Shown: positions 1 through 7,966 of the stretch, piece after piece | How positions within the stretch are numbered: the stretch's first letter is position 1 | Layout: the number at the start of each line of letters is the position of its first letter | Virus record (IMG/VR): IMGVR_UViG_3300042446_001469 | Location: 1 to 62,901 of that record | DNA: 62,901 bases | Direction: 5' to 3' (one strand) | Source of the DNA: a virus | Translations under genes and position numbers: made by a program | Notes under the pieces: generated by a model | Seen by the model: the letters and a program-made list of their open reading frames with translations, nothing else | Databases searched by the model: none | Told to the model about the DNA's origin: nothing

Positions 1-802
1 TATCATCTTCAATGTCTTTGTCAACTATGAGCTTGATGATGTTTCCTTCGATATCCTCCGCTTTGTAATTCTTGATCTTAGTCAGAGGAATTTTAATAAA
101 TTCAGGAGATGCCGTGTTCTTTACAAATTCGACAGAATCATCTTCTAGATTCAGAATGTGATAACCCTTGTCGTCCCCACAATCGTTAAAATCGTGATGG
201 AAAGTGTTACCAATGTATCGAATCGTTCCTTCGTTGTATTTCTTAATACTCTTGGTATGGAAGTGACCAGACCAAACATTGGTGGTTCGGGATGCTAAGA
301 AATCCATGACTTGGAATCCGTGATCACAAACCTTATAATTGTTCATTTGAAATGTCTGAATTTCAAAGTGTCCGAAAATATGGTCAAATTTACCGTCTGG
401 CAATTCGTGATTCCAAGGAACAAATAATATTTTTTTACCAAATGCCTCAAATTCCAAGTTCTGATCGATAATAGTAATATTGTCATGACCTTTGAGGAAA
501 CCCAAGCTATGCACATCACTACGATTTTTATAGAAAGCATCATGATTTCCAATTACCATGAACATGTTGAAGCCCTTGAACTTTGCAATCAATTCTGATG
601 CCACATGGATGGTTTGCACAGAGATTTCTGAACGATTATGGAAAAAGTCACCAAGGAAAAAGATATCAGTGATCTTCTTTTTCTTTAGATCGGTGACAAT
701 CCAATCTGCCCACTTGAGAGCGATTTCATGCCACTCCGTTGAATTTCCATATAGACCCAAATGAAGGTCGGAAAAAATAGCTACTGTAGGTTTCTTAATC
801 AT
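1..802 (-). CDS. 47: Partial gp47/SbcD-like nuclease subunit (metallophosphoesterase)
   Basis: Reading the minus strand from an ATG at 802 gives an open frame to the window edge, so the C-terminus is missing. The visible 267 residues hold the calcineurin-like phosphoesterase motifs in order: SDLHLG near residue 11, GDFFHNR near 51, GNHD near 83 and GHFH near 155. In T4, gp47 pairs with the ATPase gp46 (Mre11/Rad50, SbcCD type) to resect DNA ends for recombination-dependent replication. The ATG lies within the last codons of the gp55-like gene (8-bp overlap), so translation is probably coupled. Next to uvsW/uvsY/gp55-type genes the gp47 assignment is well supported; a gp46 partner would be expected beyond the left edge. 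Confidence 0.88.
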   Translation of the reverse strand, partial: MIKKPTVAIFSDLHLGLYGNSTEWHEIALKWADWIVTDLKKKKITDIFFLGDFFHNRSEISVQTIHVASELIAKFKGFNMFMVIGNHDAFYKNRSDVHSLGFLKGHDNITIIDQNLEFEAFGKKILFVPWNHELPDGKFDHIFGHFEIQTFQMNNYKVCDHGFQVMDFLASRTTNVWSGHFHTKSIKKYNEGTIRYIGNTFHHDFNDCGDDKGYHILNLEDDSVEFVKNTASPEFIKIPLTKIKNYKAEDIEGNIIKLIVDKDIEDD

Positions 803-1235
803 TGTCGTCATATTCATCTCCTTCCATAACTGGTTTTACATATACATGTCCCATCGCATCAGGACCAGACATTGAATCCATATATACCATTTCTTTATAT
901 TCATTCAGACCTTCGTGCTGTCCCTTTTCTTTATTAATACGATTGGTAAATGCGTTCCATGCAATACGATTGAAATAAGAAAATGGGTTAAATTCTGATT
1001 CAATGTTATATAATTTTTTCTCCAAAGCATGATACATTTTTACAATTGCATCTCCCACCATTTCCTCTTTCCAACTTCGAGAATATCGAATAAAGCGGTG
1101 ATTATATGATAATCCCTCTGCTATTTTAACAATGTTAGATGCCAAATCATTAGTCATATTGTCAGACTGATAATAATCGGTTAATAGCTGTCGGAACTCT
1201 TTGGAGTTCACATAATACTCACTTTTATTACTCAT
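795..1235 (-). CDS. 55: Late-transcription sigma factor, gp55-like
   Basis: A 146-residue protein resembling T4 gp55, the small sigma-like subunit that directs host RNA polymerase to late promoters. The recognisable core (about residues 57-105) is a sigma region 2-like stretch: EEMVGDAIVKM, then NPFSYFNRIAWNAF and a basic helix. It has no helix-turn-helix of region 4, as expected for gp55. It overlaps the uvsW-like gene by 8 bp upstream and the gp47-like gene downstream. It is the likely reader of the TAAATA boxes found in front of 28 genes in this window. The acidic C-terminal tail (DEYDDND) may be the clamp-binding tail known for gp55, but that is inference. Confidence 0.8.
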   Translation of the reverse strand: MSNKSEYYVNSKEFRQLLTDYYQSDNMTNDLASNIVKIAEGLSYNHRFIRYSRSWKEEMVGDAIVKMYHALEKKLYNIESEFNPFSYFNRIAWNAFTNRINKEKGQHEGLNEYKEMVYMDSMSGPDAMGHVYVKPVMEGDEYDDND

Positions 1236-2646
1236 TTATTTCAATTGTTCTTTCTGTCCATTGGATATCTTCTTTATCGTAAATTTCTTGTCTGTATTCA
1301 GCATGAGAAGATGAATATTTGGTATTATCCACGATGTCAAATATTCTCAATTTATCTTTACTATCATGCAAACGGAGTCCTCTACCAATTGATTGGACAA
1401 CACGGATAAAGCTCTTACCCAATCCAACAAACATAATATTTGGAAGATTTTTAATGTTGATACCAGTGGAAAAGATAGATGACATTGCAATACATATGAT
1501 ATTATCATTCTTTTCCATCATGTCAATTATTTTTTGTCTTTCTTGAACATCAACTTCACCTTTGACAAAATATATATGTCTATCCAATCTATTAGACAAC
1601 ACAGATAATAAAGAATCGCCATGTTCCAAATGATTGACCATGATAAGAACGTTGCCATTAAGTTTACTAGCCAATTTACAAATAAAATCATTCCGTTTTT
1701 CATTTTTATATAAGTATTCTAATTCTTGTTTATAATTTAATTTATGTGTTTTTGGATGCTTTAATTTTAAAATATTTATATTAACATTTGATAAATATTT
1801 CTCATCTCTCAATTCTTTGGATTTCTTCTCATAAATCACTGGTCCAAAGACACCAAGCGTTTTCCATTGATTCAATGGCTTATCAGATAATGTCCCTGTA
1901 AAACCAAACTTGTTTGGTGTTTTAATTTTATTAATAATTTTCGACAAATTGGCATCACTATTGACACCGTGACACTCATCGACTATCAATAAATTCACAT
2001 CAAGTATCCAAGGATTATCAGTAAATTTGGAACCTAAATTCTGAGTATTACATATGACAACTTGAGTATCTTGCAAAGGATTTTCACCAGTCCAACCTGA
2101 ATATGAAAATGTAACTTGGTAGTCCTCAAAATCTTTTTGTAACTGATTTACAAGAGAAAGACCTGGAACTACGATAAGACATTTGAATGTATCATTTGAT
2201 ACGTTTTCCATATAATTTTCTATCAGTAATGCTTGAGCTAAAGATTTACCTGCTCCTGTTGCTAATAGAAAAACACCATAACCTTTCTCTAGTCCAGCTA
2301 TGATAGAATCTTTTTGATAATAACGAGCATCATATTTAAGTTCATCTTTGAACTCGAATTTCCCAATGCCACATTTCAATCTATTACGAAATTCATCGGT
2401 GAATGTGATATCGGTAATTTGGTTATCTCTTAGATGTTTCAGAATCTCCCCATAAAATCCAAAGTCAAACAAACCAGTGGGTGTGATTGCATACTTACGA
2501 TCTTTTACAAAACGATGACCTTTCCTCTTAGCAAAAGAAGCACCATCATTCTTAACAGAAAAATGATTACGGATCATACTGAGTGTTTCGGAATCCGTAA
2601 TCAATTGCGCCTGTCGCTTAGTTGGTTTATAATCAAATGTTATCAT
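1228..2646 (-). CDS. uvsW: UvsW-like ATP-dependent helicase
   Basis: A 472-residue superfamily 2 helicase, close to the size of T4 UvsW. Visible motifs: Walker A ATGAGKS near residue 129, DECHG (motif II) near 222, GFTGTL (motif III-like) near 248 and QSIGRGLR (motif VI) near 417. T4 UvsW is a late DNA/RNA helicase that unwinds R-loops and migrates branched DNA, switching replication from origin-dependent to recombination-dependent mode. The ATG is 1 bp from the end of the uvsY-like gene, and the stop overlaps the gp55-like gene, so uvsY-uvsW-55-47 forms one compact minus-strand unit. Confidence 0.88.
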   Translation of the reverse strand: MITFDYKPTKRQAQLITDSETLSMIRNHFSVKNDGASFAKRKGHRFVKDRKYAITPTGLFDFGFYGEILKHLRDNQITDITFTDEFRNRLKCGIGKFEFKDELKYDARYYQKDSIIAGLEKGYGVFLLATGAGKSLAQALLIENYMENVSNDTFKCLIVVPGLSLVNQLQKDFEDYQVTFSYSGWTGENPLQDTQVVICNTQNLGSKFTDNPWILDVNLLIVDECHGVNSDANLSKIINKIKTPNKFGFTGTLSDKPLNQWKTLGVFGPVIYEKKSKELRDEKYLSNVNINILKLKHPKTHKLNYKQELEYLYKNEKRNDFICKLASKLNGNVLIMVNHLEHGDSLLSVLSNRLDRHIYFVKGEVDVQERQKIIDMMEKNDNIICIAMSSIFSTGINIKNLPNIMFVGLGKSFIRVVQSIGRGLRLHDSKDKLRIFDIVDNTKYSSSHAEYRQEIYDKEDIQWTERTIEINE

Positions 2647-3045
2647 TTACATTTCCTGTAGCTTCCGCAGTTCCAAAATGTTTTTAATGTCGTTACCAAT
2701 GAATGTAATCTGACTTACCAATTTTTCCAAATATTCAATCAAATATTCCTGTTCTTTAATTTTTTGATTGATTGCTTCCAATGATGGAGTCTTATCCAAA
2801 TCATCCAATACCTGCTTATTAAGAGCCACAGGAGACTCTTCCATAATTCTTTTCTGGAGAATGTGTTTGGTAGATGCTTTTAATTTGTAGAGCTTATCTT
2901 TCTCGATCTTCGCATCAATGAGCCGACATACCCAAAAGTGCTTTTCAGAAGGAACTCTGCGTGTGACATCTTCGAGATTGAAGTCTGTGATCTTAGCAAA
3001 TTCTTCATATTGTGTTTGATATTTTTTAATCAGTTCGTAACTCAT
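2647..3045 (-). CDS. uvsY: UvsY-like recombination mediator
   Basis: A 132-residue, largely helical, charged protein of the size of T4 UvsY (137 residues), placed directly upstream of uvsW as in T4-like genomes. The C-terminal part (about residues 88-132, with EYLIEYLEKLVSQ and NILELRKLQ) matches the pattern of the UvsY C-terminal helices. UvsY helps load the recombinase UvsX on gp32-coated single-stranded DNA. The call rests on weak sequence similarity plus gene order. The start is the ATG at 3045; a short upstream reading frame overlaps it (see 3026-3085). Confidence 0.68.
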   Translation of the reverse strand: MSYELIKKYQTQYEEFAKITDFNLEDVTRRVPSEKHFWVCRLIDAKIEKDKLYKLKASTKHILQKRIMEESPVALNKQVLDDLDKTPSLEAINQKIKEQEYLIEYLEKLVSQITFIGNDIKNILELRKLQEM

Positions 3046-3085
3046 AATTTTTCAATGATATTTCCATAGTGTTTATCAGGAGCAT
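3026..3085 (-). other. Possible 19-codon leader frame overlapping the uvsY start
   Basis: A short frame (starts MLLINTMEIS) begins 6 bp after a TAAATA box and ends inside the uvsY-like gene in another frame. It could couple translation of uvsY, or be chance. No homolog is recognisable. Confidence 0.25.
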
Positions 3086-3091
3086 GAAAGC

Positions 3092-3097
3092 TATTTA
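3092..3097 (-). promoter_or_regulatory. Late-type TAAATA box upstream of uvsY unit
   Basis: TAAATA on the minus strand, 46 bp upstream of the uvsY ATG and 6 bp before a short ATG frame. Matches the 3' six bases of the T4 late promoter core TATAAATA. Confidence 0.45.
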
Positions 3098-3119
3098 TTC
3101 ACTACTCTCATCATTTAGT

Positions 3120-3125
3120 TAAATA
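3120..3125 (+). promoter_or_regulatory. Late promoter box, 5 bp before ATG 3131
   Basis: TAAATA followed by ATAAC and the start codon. By T4 late-promoter spacing, transcription would begin on the ATG. Confidence 0.7.
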
Positions 3126-3130
3126 ATAAC

Positions 3131-3367
3131 ATGAACCAACCTTTTGTCAACGATAAAAATGAAATCGCCAACATTTATCAACAAATGTTGAATGAGGACA
3201 TGACTGCTGGGGGCGTGTATGGGGGGGATGTTGCTGGTCATGCTGGTATTGAAAACACCGATTGGTTTGCTCCAGGAGATGCTAGGAATCCTTATGGGAT
3301 GGGTGTCACCACCAGAAGAGGTAAATTGAAAAATAAAAAACGCAGGAAGAAAATTAAAAAGAATTAA
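3131..3367 (+). CDS. Small late protein with internal-protein-type N-terminus
   Basis: A 78-residue protein not recognised from any family. It starts MNQPFVNDKNEIANIYQQML, which contains the second signature shared by several proteins here (I-Y-x-x-M-L-x-E, residues 14-21). The middle is glycine-rich (AGGVYGGDVAGHAG) and the last 18 residues are almost all Lys/Arg, suggesting nucleic-acid contact. A perfectly spaced late box precedes the ATG. Inference: a virion-internal, DNA-associated protein. Convergent with the methyltransferase gene, 14 bp overlap. Confidence 0.6.
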   Translation: MNQPFVNDKNEIANIYQQMLNEDMTAGGVYGGDVAGHAGIENTDWFAPGDARNPYGMGVTTRRGKLKNKKRRKKIKKN

Positions 3368-4280
3368 TTCTCTTTCTCGCTACTTCACAATATTCGGAAT
3401 TTAAATCAAATCCAATATAATTCATACCTAATTGTTTGGCAACTGCTCCTGTTGTTCCTGAACCCATGAAGAAGTCCAATACGATACCATTTTCAGGGCA
3501 TCCACTCTTTAACATACGTTCTACCAATTCTTCAGGAAATGTGGCTGTGTGAACGGACTTGTTGGATTTGGTATTAATCTTCCACACTGCTCTCATGGAA
3601 CGTCCTCCTCGCTTACGCATTGCGTCCAGAATCCTTCTCTTCGTATCACTTGGGTTCTGTGCCTTCTGAGACTCATAATCCTTTGTAGCCTCTCCTGTAT
3701 ACACTTCATCAGGATTGGAAGAATTGGCAAATGGTTCAATTTGTTGTTTGAAATAATACGATTTGCTTTTCACGAACATGAATACTGATTCAAAATCAAC
3801 CACAAAACGATCTGTGACGCTCTGGGGGAGGGCATTTCCTTTATGCCATACGATATTATTTCTCAAAATCCATCCTCTATTCTGCATCTCGATGGCAAAA
3901 CGGAAAGGAATTAATGCCAATTGTTTTGGTTTTCTCCATCCTCCCAATTTCTCTTTGGGTTTTTCATTAAATTTGAATGATTCTTTTTGAAGCTCATCCT
4001 TATTTTTCCAAACACCTTTACCACTTCCAAGATAGGTATCCCCTAAGTTCACAAAAACAACACCATCATCTCGTAGAACACGATAAACTTCATCGTAGTA
4101 ATCACACAATCCATTGACAAACTCTTCAGGTGTCTCAGCCAATCCAAATTCATTTTCATCATCTGTGTATTGACGAAGGTTGTAATAGGGAGGTGATGTC
4201 AGGCTGCAATGGATCGATTTGTCAGGCAATTCCTTCAATCCAGCCATTGCGTCAATGTTTTTGATGTAATTCACGTTCAT
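3354..4280 (-). CDS. DNA adenine-N6/cytosine-N4 methyltransferase
   Basis: A 308-residue methyltransferase with the beta-class motif order: catalytic SPPYY at residues 29-33, target-recognition region in the middle, and the SAM-binding FMGSGTT near residue 271 followed by GFDLNSEYCEVARKR. Such enzymes methylate exocyclic amino groups of A or C; the SPPY form is compatible with either. No restriction nuclease is adjacent, so it is likely a solitary phage enzyme that protects DNA or changes gene control. It is transcribed from the AT-rich divergent region at 4281-4618, where a TTGACA/TATAAT-like promoter faces it. A second enzyme of the same class is at 18154-18933. Confidence 0.88.
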   Translation of the reverse strand: MNVNYIKNIDAMAGLKELPDKSIHCSLTSPPYYNLRQYTDDENEFGLAETPEEFVNGLCDYYDEVYRVLRDDGVVFVNLGDTYLGSGKGVWKNKDELQKESFKFNEKPKEKLGGWRKPKQLALIPFRFAIEMQNRGWILRNNIVWHKGNALPQSVTDRFVVDFESVFMFVKSKSYYFKQQIEPFANSSNPDEVYTGEATKDYESQKAQNPSDTKRRILDAMRKRGGRSMRAVWKINTKSNKSVHTATFPEELVERMLKSGCPENGIVLDFFMGSGTTGAVAKQLGMNYIGFDLNSEYCEVARKRINSF

Positions 4281-4618
4281 GTTTGGACAGTAGCACAGAT
4301 TTTTGGGATGTCAAACGGATGTTTTTTAATTTTCTGGCGATTAAATTTAACTAAATTTCTTTATTATATTGTACATCTATTCCCACCCCCCTCCCATTAA
4401 TTATACTCGCTATATTCATTTGTCAATAGTCAATTTATTATTATAATTAATTATCTTATTATTAGATATAGATTAGATATTAACTATGATTAAAGATAAC
4501 TAAAGAAAGAAACAAAAGAAAAAAAATTAATTAAAATCAATCTTCTTATCATTATCTATTGATTAAGATTAATGTACAATAAATATAATAAATCAGAATC
4601 AATTATAATTAAATATAA
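4281..4618. other. AT-rich divergent intergenic region
   Basis: 338 bp between two divergent genes without a convincing frame. It holds a pyrimidine run (4371-4396), repeated AT-rich short words and purine-rich stretches (4499-4530). Apart from the minus-strand promoter at 4400-4426 and a loose TAAATA box at 4610-4615, no structure was identified. Confidence 0.6.
4400..4426 (-). promoter_or_regulatory. Sigma70-like promoter for methyltransferase gene
   Basis: On the minus strand, TTGACA (4426-4421) and TATAAT (4405-4400) with a 15-bp spacer, about 120 bp upstream of the ATG at 4280. Spacer is shorter than ideal. Consistent with an early promoter read by host polymerase. Confidence 0.45.
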
Positions 4619-5095
4619 ATGCAAAAATCAGAAAGTCAACCCCAAAGCACATGGAAAAATTTCCCAACCGATACGGAAGGTGTCGTAGGATTTGTTTATC
4701 TCATTCGCAATGATCATCCAGAAGTCGTCAATACCGACAAACCTCAATATTACATTGGGCAGAAGAAGCTACTCAAGAAAGTAAAGCGCAAACCATTGAA
4801 AGGTAAGACGCGCAATAGAATTTCTTATGTGGACAACGATGTTGAAAAGTATTGGGGATCGTCCAAAGAATTGCTTGCTGACATTGAGAAATACGGTATT
4901 GAGCATTTTTCCAGAGAAGTGATAGAAGTCTGTCAATCAAAATTCCATATGTCATTCGCGGAAATGGATTGGCAGGTTAAATGTAAAGTATTATTTGATA
5001 AGAGATTCATGAACGGCATTATCAATGTCCGCTTAGGAGTCGTTCCCAAAAATTATGTTGACATCGAACGTGATCCTGTTACTCTCGAATTGTGA
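4619..5095 (+). CDS. GIY-YIG-like nuclease-fold protein
   Basis: A 158-residue protein whose central part has the GIY-YIG layout: GFVYLIRN near residue 24, YYIGQKK near 43, then a basic stretch, YWGSSKEL near 79, IEKYGIEHFSREVI near 90 and a conserved Glu in MSFAEMDWQVKC near 113. GIY-YIG domains cleave DNA with a catalytic Arg/Glu pair; here the Arg position is not obvious. Related frames occur in T4-like phages as possible mobile or repair nucleases. A homing role is possible, but no NUMOD DNA-binding repeats follow. The stop overlaps the GTG start of the next gene. Confidence 0.55.
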   Translation: MQKSESQPQSTWKNFPTDTEGVVGFVYLIRNDHPEVVNTDKPQYYIGQKKLLKKVKRKPLKGKTRNRISYVDNDVEKYWGSSKELLADIEKYGIEHFSREVIEVCQSKFHMSFAEMDWQVKCKVLFDKRFMNGIINVRLGVVPKNYVDIERDPVTLEL

Positions 5096-5589
5096 GTAGG
5101 ATTTCATTTCAAAACAAACAGATCATCGATATTGATGAAGTGTTTAAGGAAACCAATGAACATTTCTATTATTTGTTGGAAAATCTTGGATTGACAGCAA
5201 CTTTCGATTTCTCTAAAAGAAATAACAAAAAGCTATACACCCATCAATTTATCAAGACATTCACAGAATTTCTAAAATATCTCAACGGTGATTTTGTATT
5301 TTTCTCCAACACATTAACAAAGGATAAGTTCCGTAATCAGCTTTTGGCTAAAATCCACCGAATTTTCAAAATTAATATCGTGGGAAAAAATTACACATTT
5401 GAGCAATTGGAAAGCTATCTTGAATGTAGACACGCTGAAGTAATTTCCGAATTTGAATCGGTTTTTCAAAATAGAAAAACACCTTCATTTCGAAAAATTT
5501 CTAAATATCTGGAAAAAGAAGGTCTGACTTTTCTCAATGAGCAATATTTTCAAGAAGTTCTTAATAAGATGACTATTTTGATTAAATAA
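5092..5589 (+). CDS. Hypothetical protein, GTG start
   Basis: A 165-residue protein not recognised. It begins with GTG inside the TGA of the preceding gene (GTGA overlap), which fits translational coupling. It is rich in Phe, Lys and Asn, has no membrane segment, and contains a run of hydrophobic residues FLKYLNGDFVFF near residue 61. It lies just upstream of the small late genes. Confidence 0.6.
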   Translation: MSRISFQNKQIIDIDEVFKETNEHFYYLLENLGLTATFDFSKRNNKKLYTHQFIKTFTEFLKYLNGDFVFFSNTLTKDKFRNQLLAKIHRIFKINIVGKNYTFEQLESYLECRHAEVISEFESVFQNRKTPSFRKISKYLEKEGLTFLNEQYFQEVLNKMTILIK

Positions 5590-5593
5590 TGCT

Positions 5594-6058
5594 ATGAGTA
5601 AATTTTTGAAACTTATTGAAGAACATGATCCAGCTACTAAGCGTAGAATGGTTGATTCTTCCAAAGCTAAAAAAAGCAAATTTTTAGAAATTCTGGAACA
5701 ATATGATCCAGCTAATGAACAAAAAAGAGAAGATGCTTTCAAAGCTAAAATGCTTTTACATGAAAAGAAAAGACGATTCAAAAAGAAAAAATACGCTGAA
5801 GAGGATGAATCTATCAATGCTACAACAGGTACGTATGAAGTCGATAAAGAAGTCGAAGGATTGGCAGGTAAAGCTTCTGGTGGTTTGAAAGGTCTTGCAG
5901 GTAAATTGTTTGGCACTTCTGCACAAAAAGCAAAATCAGCAGTGAAAGAAAGACAAAATCTTGCCAATCAAGCAGTTGATGCTTATAGAAAAGGTTCCGT
6001 AAGAATTAAAAAAGGATTACAATCAGTAAAACAAACCGCAACTGGAAGAACTTATTAA
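5594..6058 (+). CDS. Basic late protein with duplicated head-targeting-like N-terminus
   Basis: A 154-residue basic protein. The N-terminus MSKFLKLIEEHDPATKRRM is repeated as SKFLEILEQYDPANEQKR from residue 28, an imperfect tandem copy of about 27 residues. Both copies fit the F-x-x-[LI]-x-E signature shared by other late proteins here. The rest is rich in Lys, Ala and Gly with a glycine-rich hinge near 92-108 and ends in a basic helix. It resembles T4-type internal or core proteins in character, not in sequence. It starts 4 bp after the previous stop and 1 bp before the next gene. Confidence 0.65.
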   Translation: MSKFLKLIEEHDPATKRRMVDSSKAKKSKFLEILEQYDPANEQKREDAFKAKMLLHEKKRRFKKKKYAEEDESINATTGTYEVDKEVEGLAGKASGGLKGLAGKLFGTSAQKAKSAVKERQNLANQAVDAYRKGSVRIKKGLQSVKQTATGRTY

Positions 6059-6059
6059 T

Positions 6060-6470
6060 ATGAAATCAAAAACATTACAATTAATTGAAAAATATGTTCG
6101 TCTTCTTGAACAAGACGAACAAGATCCCAATGCTGGTATGGAGCAAGCACCTCCTCAAGAAGGGCAACCAGCACCTGAAGCACCAGCGGAAGAAGCTAAT
6201 CCTGTTCCTCTCACTTCCATAGCAGAAATTAATTACATTAAACATGTTGTGATGGCATTGCTATACGCAACAACAACTAATGTATCGGAAGCAGATAAAT
6301 CAAATCTGAAGGAACTTGAAGTTGCTTTACAGGATGATGATGAAGCTCAAGAATTGTTACAACAGACTGGAAAGACTGGTAAAGAATTTTATGAAGAAGA
6401 AATCCTACCAATTATTATGGGAATCCAGAATGAAAAAGAAGAAGCACAGAATTTAAACTCAATTAGCTAA
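6060..6470 (+). CDS. Small acidic late protein
   Basis: A 136-residue acidic protein, not recognised. Start MKSKTLQLIEKYVRLLEQDE contains L-x-x-I-E and L-x-E, close to the shared N-terminal signature and the L/I-x-E rule of gp21-type prohead proteases. Residues 26-48 are a Pro/Ala/Glu-rich linker, followed by a compact helical part. Its TAA stop is the first three bases of the late promoter box for the next gene. Confidence 0.6.
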   Translation: MKSKTLQLIEKYVRLLEQDEQDPNAGMEQAPPQEGQPAPEAPAEEANPVPLTSIAEINYIKHVVMALLYATTTNVSEADKSNLKELEVALQDDDEAQELLQQTGKTGKEFYEEEILPIIMGIQNEKEEAQNLNSIS

Positions 6471-6473
6471 ATA
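6468..6473 (+). promoter_or_regulatory. Late promoter box fused to stop codon, 5 bp before ATG 6479
   Basis: TAAATA whose TAA is the stop codon of 6060-6470; followed by ATATT and ATG. Confidence 0.75.
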
Positions 6474-6478
6474 ATATT

Positions 6479-6940
6479 ATGAAATTCAAAGGTGAAGAAA
6501 ATAAAGTGATTTGGGAATCTTTCCGTGGTAAAGTTATGAACGAAAGATTTGATGACGAGATGGATGATGACTTCGGTGATGCCATGGAGTATGATGGTTT
6601 CGGTGACGACGATGAATTCGGTGGTGATGATGACTTTGGAGATGATGACTTCGGTGACGAAGGTGATTTTGATCAACCTGAAGCACAAGGAATGGTCATG
6701 GAATTTGACCCAATTAGTCCTGTTGAGAAGCACGAAGTTAATGAAGTTCTTCTTTCAGAGTTGAAAAAACTCGCTGAATATGCTGATCGTTTGTATGAAA
6801 TGAGAAACGATTGTGAATTTGAAGATTGGATGGTTTCAGCGATTACTATTTCTTCGACTTATGTTTCCGATGTTTGGCATCGCCTTGATGCTAAAGCTGA
6901 TTTTGCAAACACTGGATTTGAACAATCCGATGATTATTAA
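6479..6940 (+). CDS. Acidic Asp/Gly-repeat late protein
   Basis: A 153-residue protein with a strongly acidic low-complexity region (residues 24-63) of repeated D-D-x-F-G-D units, followed by a folded helical C-terminus with LLSELKKLAEYADRLYEMR near 92. The start MKFKGEENKVIWESFRGKVM is basic and ends before the acidic block at the motif VMNE. Family unknown. Acidic spacer-like character would suit a core or chaperone-like virion component. Late box with 5-bp spacing precedes the ATG. Confidence 0.62.
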   Translation: MKFKGEENKVIWESFRGKVMNERFDDEMDDDFGDAMEYDGFGDDDEFGGDDDFGDDDFGDEGDFDQPEAQGMVMEFDPISPVEKHEVNEVLLSELKKLAEYADRLYEMRNDCEFEDWMVSAITISSTYVSDVWHRLDAKADFANTGFEQSDDY

Positions 6941-6956
6941 TAATTTTGATAAATGA

Positions 6957-7415
6957 ATGACAAATTTCAAACAATTCTTTGTGGAGAAAAATATATTCGG
7001 TCTAATCGAAGATATTTTCGTTGATGGTATCGGAACTATTTCCTCTAAATTGGATACTGGTAACGGTGCTTACAATGTTTTACATGGAGAAGATATTGAA
7101 TTTGGAGAGGATAAAAAAACAGGCGAGAAGATAGTAAGATTTACAACCATCAATTCCATGAGATTAGAAAAACCTACAGAAGACACAATTATAATTAATA
7201 TCGGAGAAGGAAATACTATTGAAAGACCTGTGTGTCTTTTTGATTGTGTTATAGGAGGTAAAAAATTTAAAAGTATCCCCTTTTCTATTAGTAATCGATC
7301 TACTAATGACCACAAGGTTTTAATCGGAAAAGATTTTATCAAAAATGAATTGGATGCCCTGATCGATGTAGCATTAAACAATGTAGCAGACAAAAAATTA
7401 TCAGTCGATGTATAA
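6957..7415 (+). CDS. Retropepsin-like aspartyl protease domain (RimK-associated type) with head-targeting-like N-terminus
   Basis: A 152-residue protein. After the N-terminal MTNFKQFFVEKNIFG (shared late signature) comes a domain fitting the RimB/'ATP-dependent zinc protease' family, a retropepsin-like fold: KLDTGNGAYN at about 31-40 with the D-T-G active-site triad, a strand VRFTT near 62, IERPVC near 91 and a closing LIGKDFI near 129. One D-T-G per chain means it would act as a dimer. In bacteria these proteins accompany RimK/glutamate ligases. In a phage late operon it could be a maturation protease or an injected enzyme. Overlaps the next gene by 8 bp. Confidence 0.6.
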   Translation: MTNFKQFFVEKNIFGLIEDIFVDGIGTISSKLDTGNGAYNVLHGEDIEFGEDKKTGEKIVRFTTINSMRLEKPTEDTIIINIGEGNTIERPVCLFDCVIGGKKFKSIPFSISNRSTNDHKVLIGKDFIKNELDALIDVALNNVADKKLSVDV

Positions 7416-7962
7416 GTTATCACAAAGAGAATTATTGGAAGAGGGACTTTGGGACAAGTTTAAGGATTCCAAAGTTGGTAGAGGGCTTCGAAAAGTTGGT
7501 CAATTCGGGGCAGAAATTGCTAAAGTAGTTGCTCCAAATACTAGTTCTCAAGTTGGTTCTATTGTTCAAAAATACAGAGACGCAAAACAAAATATTTCAC
7601 AAGCTGGTAGAAAAATGGAAGATAGGGTTATCGAATTTTTAGATGGTTACAGTCTTATGCCTGATGATTCAGAAGTTAAAATGCTCAAAAGTTTTCCAAA
7701 TGGTGATTCGCAGTGGAGAGTCAAAGTTGGAAAAAAAGACGTTGATCCAAATACAGGTGAAAGTAAAGTTGTTCAAAGATATAATTTTCCTATTGCTATA
7801 ATCCTCCATGATAAAAAAAGCAATTCGTTTAAATTCCTAACAGAACCAGCACAAAGAAGAACGGGTGCTGTTAATAATACTACGCCTCCACCATCTACTA
7901 CGCCTCCACCATCTACTACGCCTCCACCATCTACTACGCCTCCACCAACTACTCGACCATAA
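7408..7962 (+). CDS. Late protein with PPPSTT tandem-repeat tail
   Basis: A 184-residue protein of unknown family. N-terminus MYKLSQRELLEEGLWDKFKD has an L-x-E-type site (LLEEG) similar to internal proteins. The middle (residues 20-150) is basic then mixed alpha/beta. The last 30 residues are four copies of T-T-P-P-P-S, encoded by an 18-bp tandem repeat at 7879-7950; repeat number probably varies among relatives. Overlaps the previous gene by 8 bp. Confidence 0.62.
   Translation: MYKLSQRELLEEGLWDKFKDSKVGRGLRKVGQFGAEIAKVVAPNTSSQVGSIVQKYRDAKQNISQAGRKMEDRVIEFLDGYSLMPDDSEVKMLKSFPNGDSQWRVKVGKKDVDPNTGESKVVQRYNFPIAIILHDKKSNSFKFLTEPAQRRTGAVNNTTPPPSTTPPPSTTPPPSTTPPPTTRP
7879..7950 (+). repeat. 18-bp tandem repeat, four copies, coding
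   Basis: Unit ACTACGCCTCCACCATCT; copies 1-3 identical, copy 4 differs only near its end. Encodes TTPPPS units at the C-terminus of the 7408-7962 protein. Confidence 0.95.
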
Positions 7963-7966
7963 GGTA

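Noticed and set aside
343-764. Two short frames on opposite strands in the first 800 bp
   Set aside because: Both are shadows of the left-edge gp47-like gene, whose frame runs from ATG 802 to base 1 and has clear phosphoesterase motifs.
4619-5095. Homing endonuclease call for the GIY-YIG-like protein
   Set aside because: No NUMOD or other DNA-binding repeats and no interrupted gene nearby; kept only as a GIY-YIG-like fold.
7879-7950. Regular 18-bp repeats considered as a CRISPR-like array
   Set aside because: No spacers; the repeats are contiguous and encode PPPSTT units in frame.
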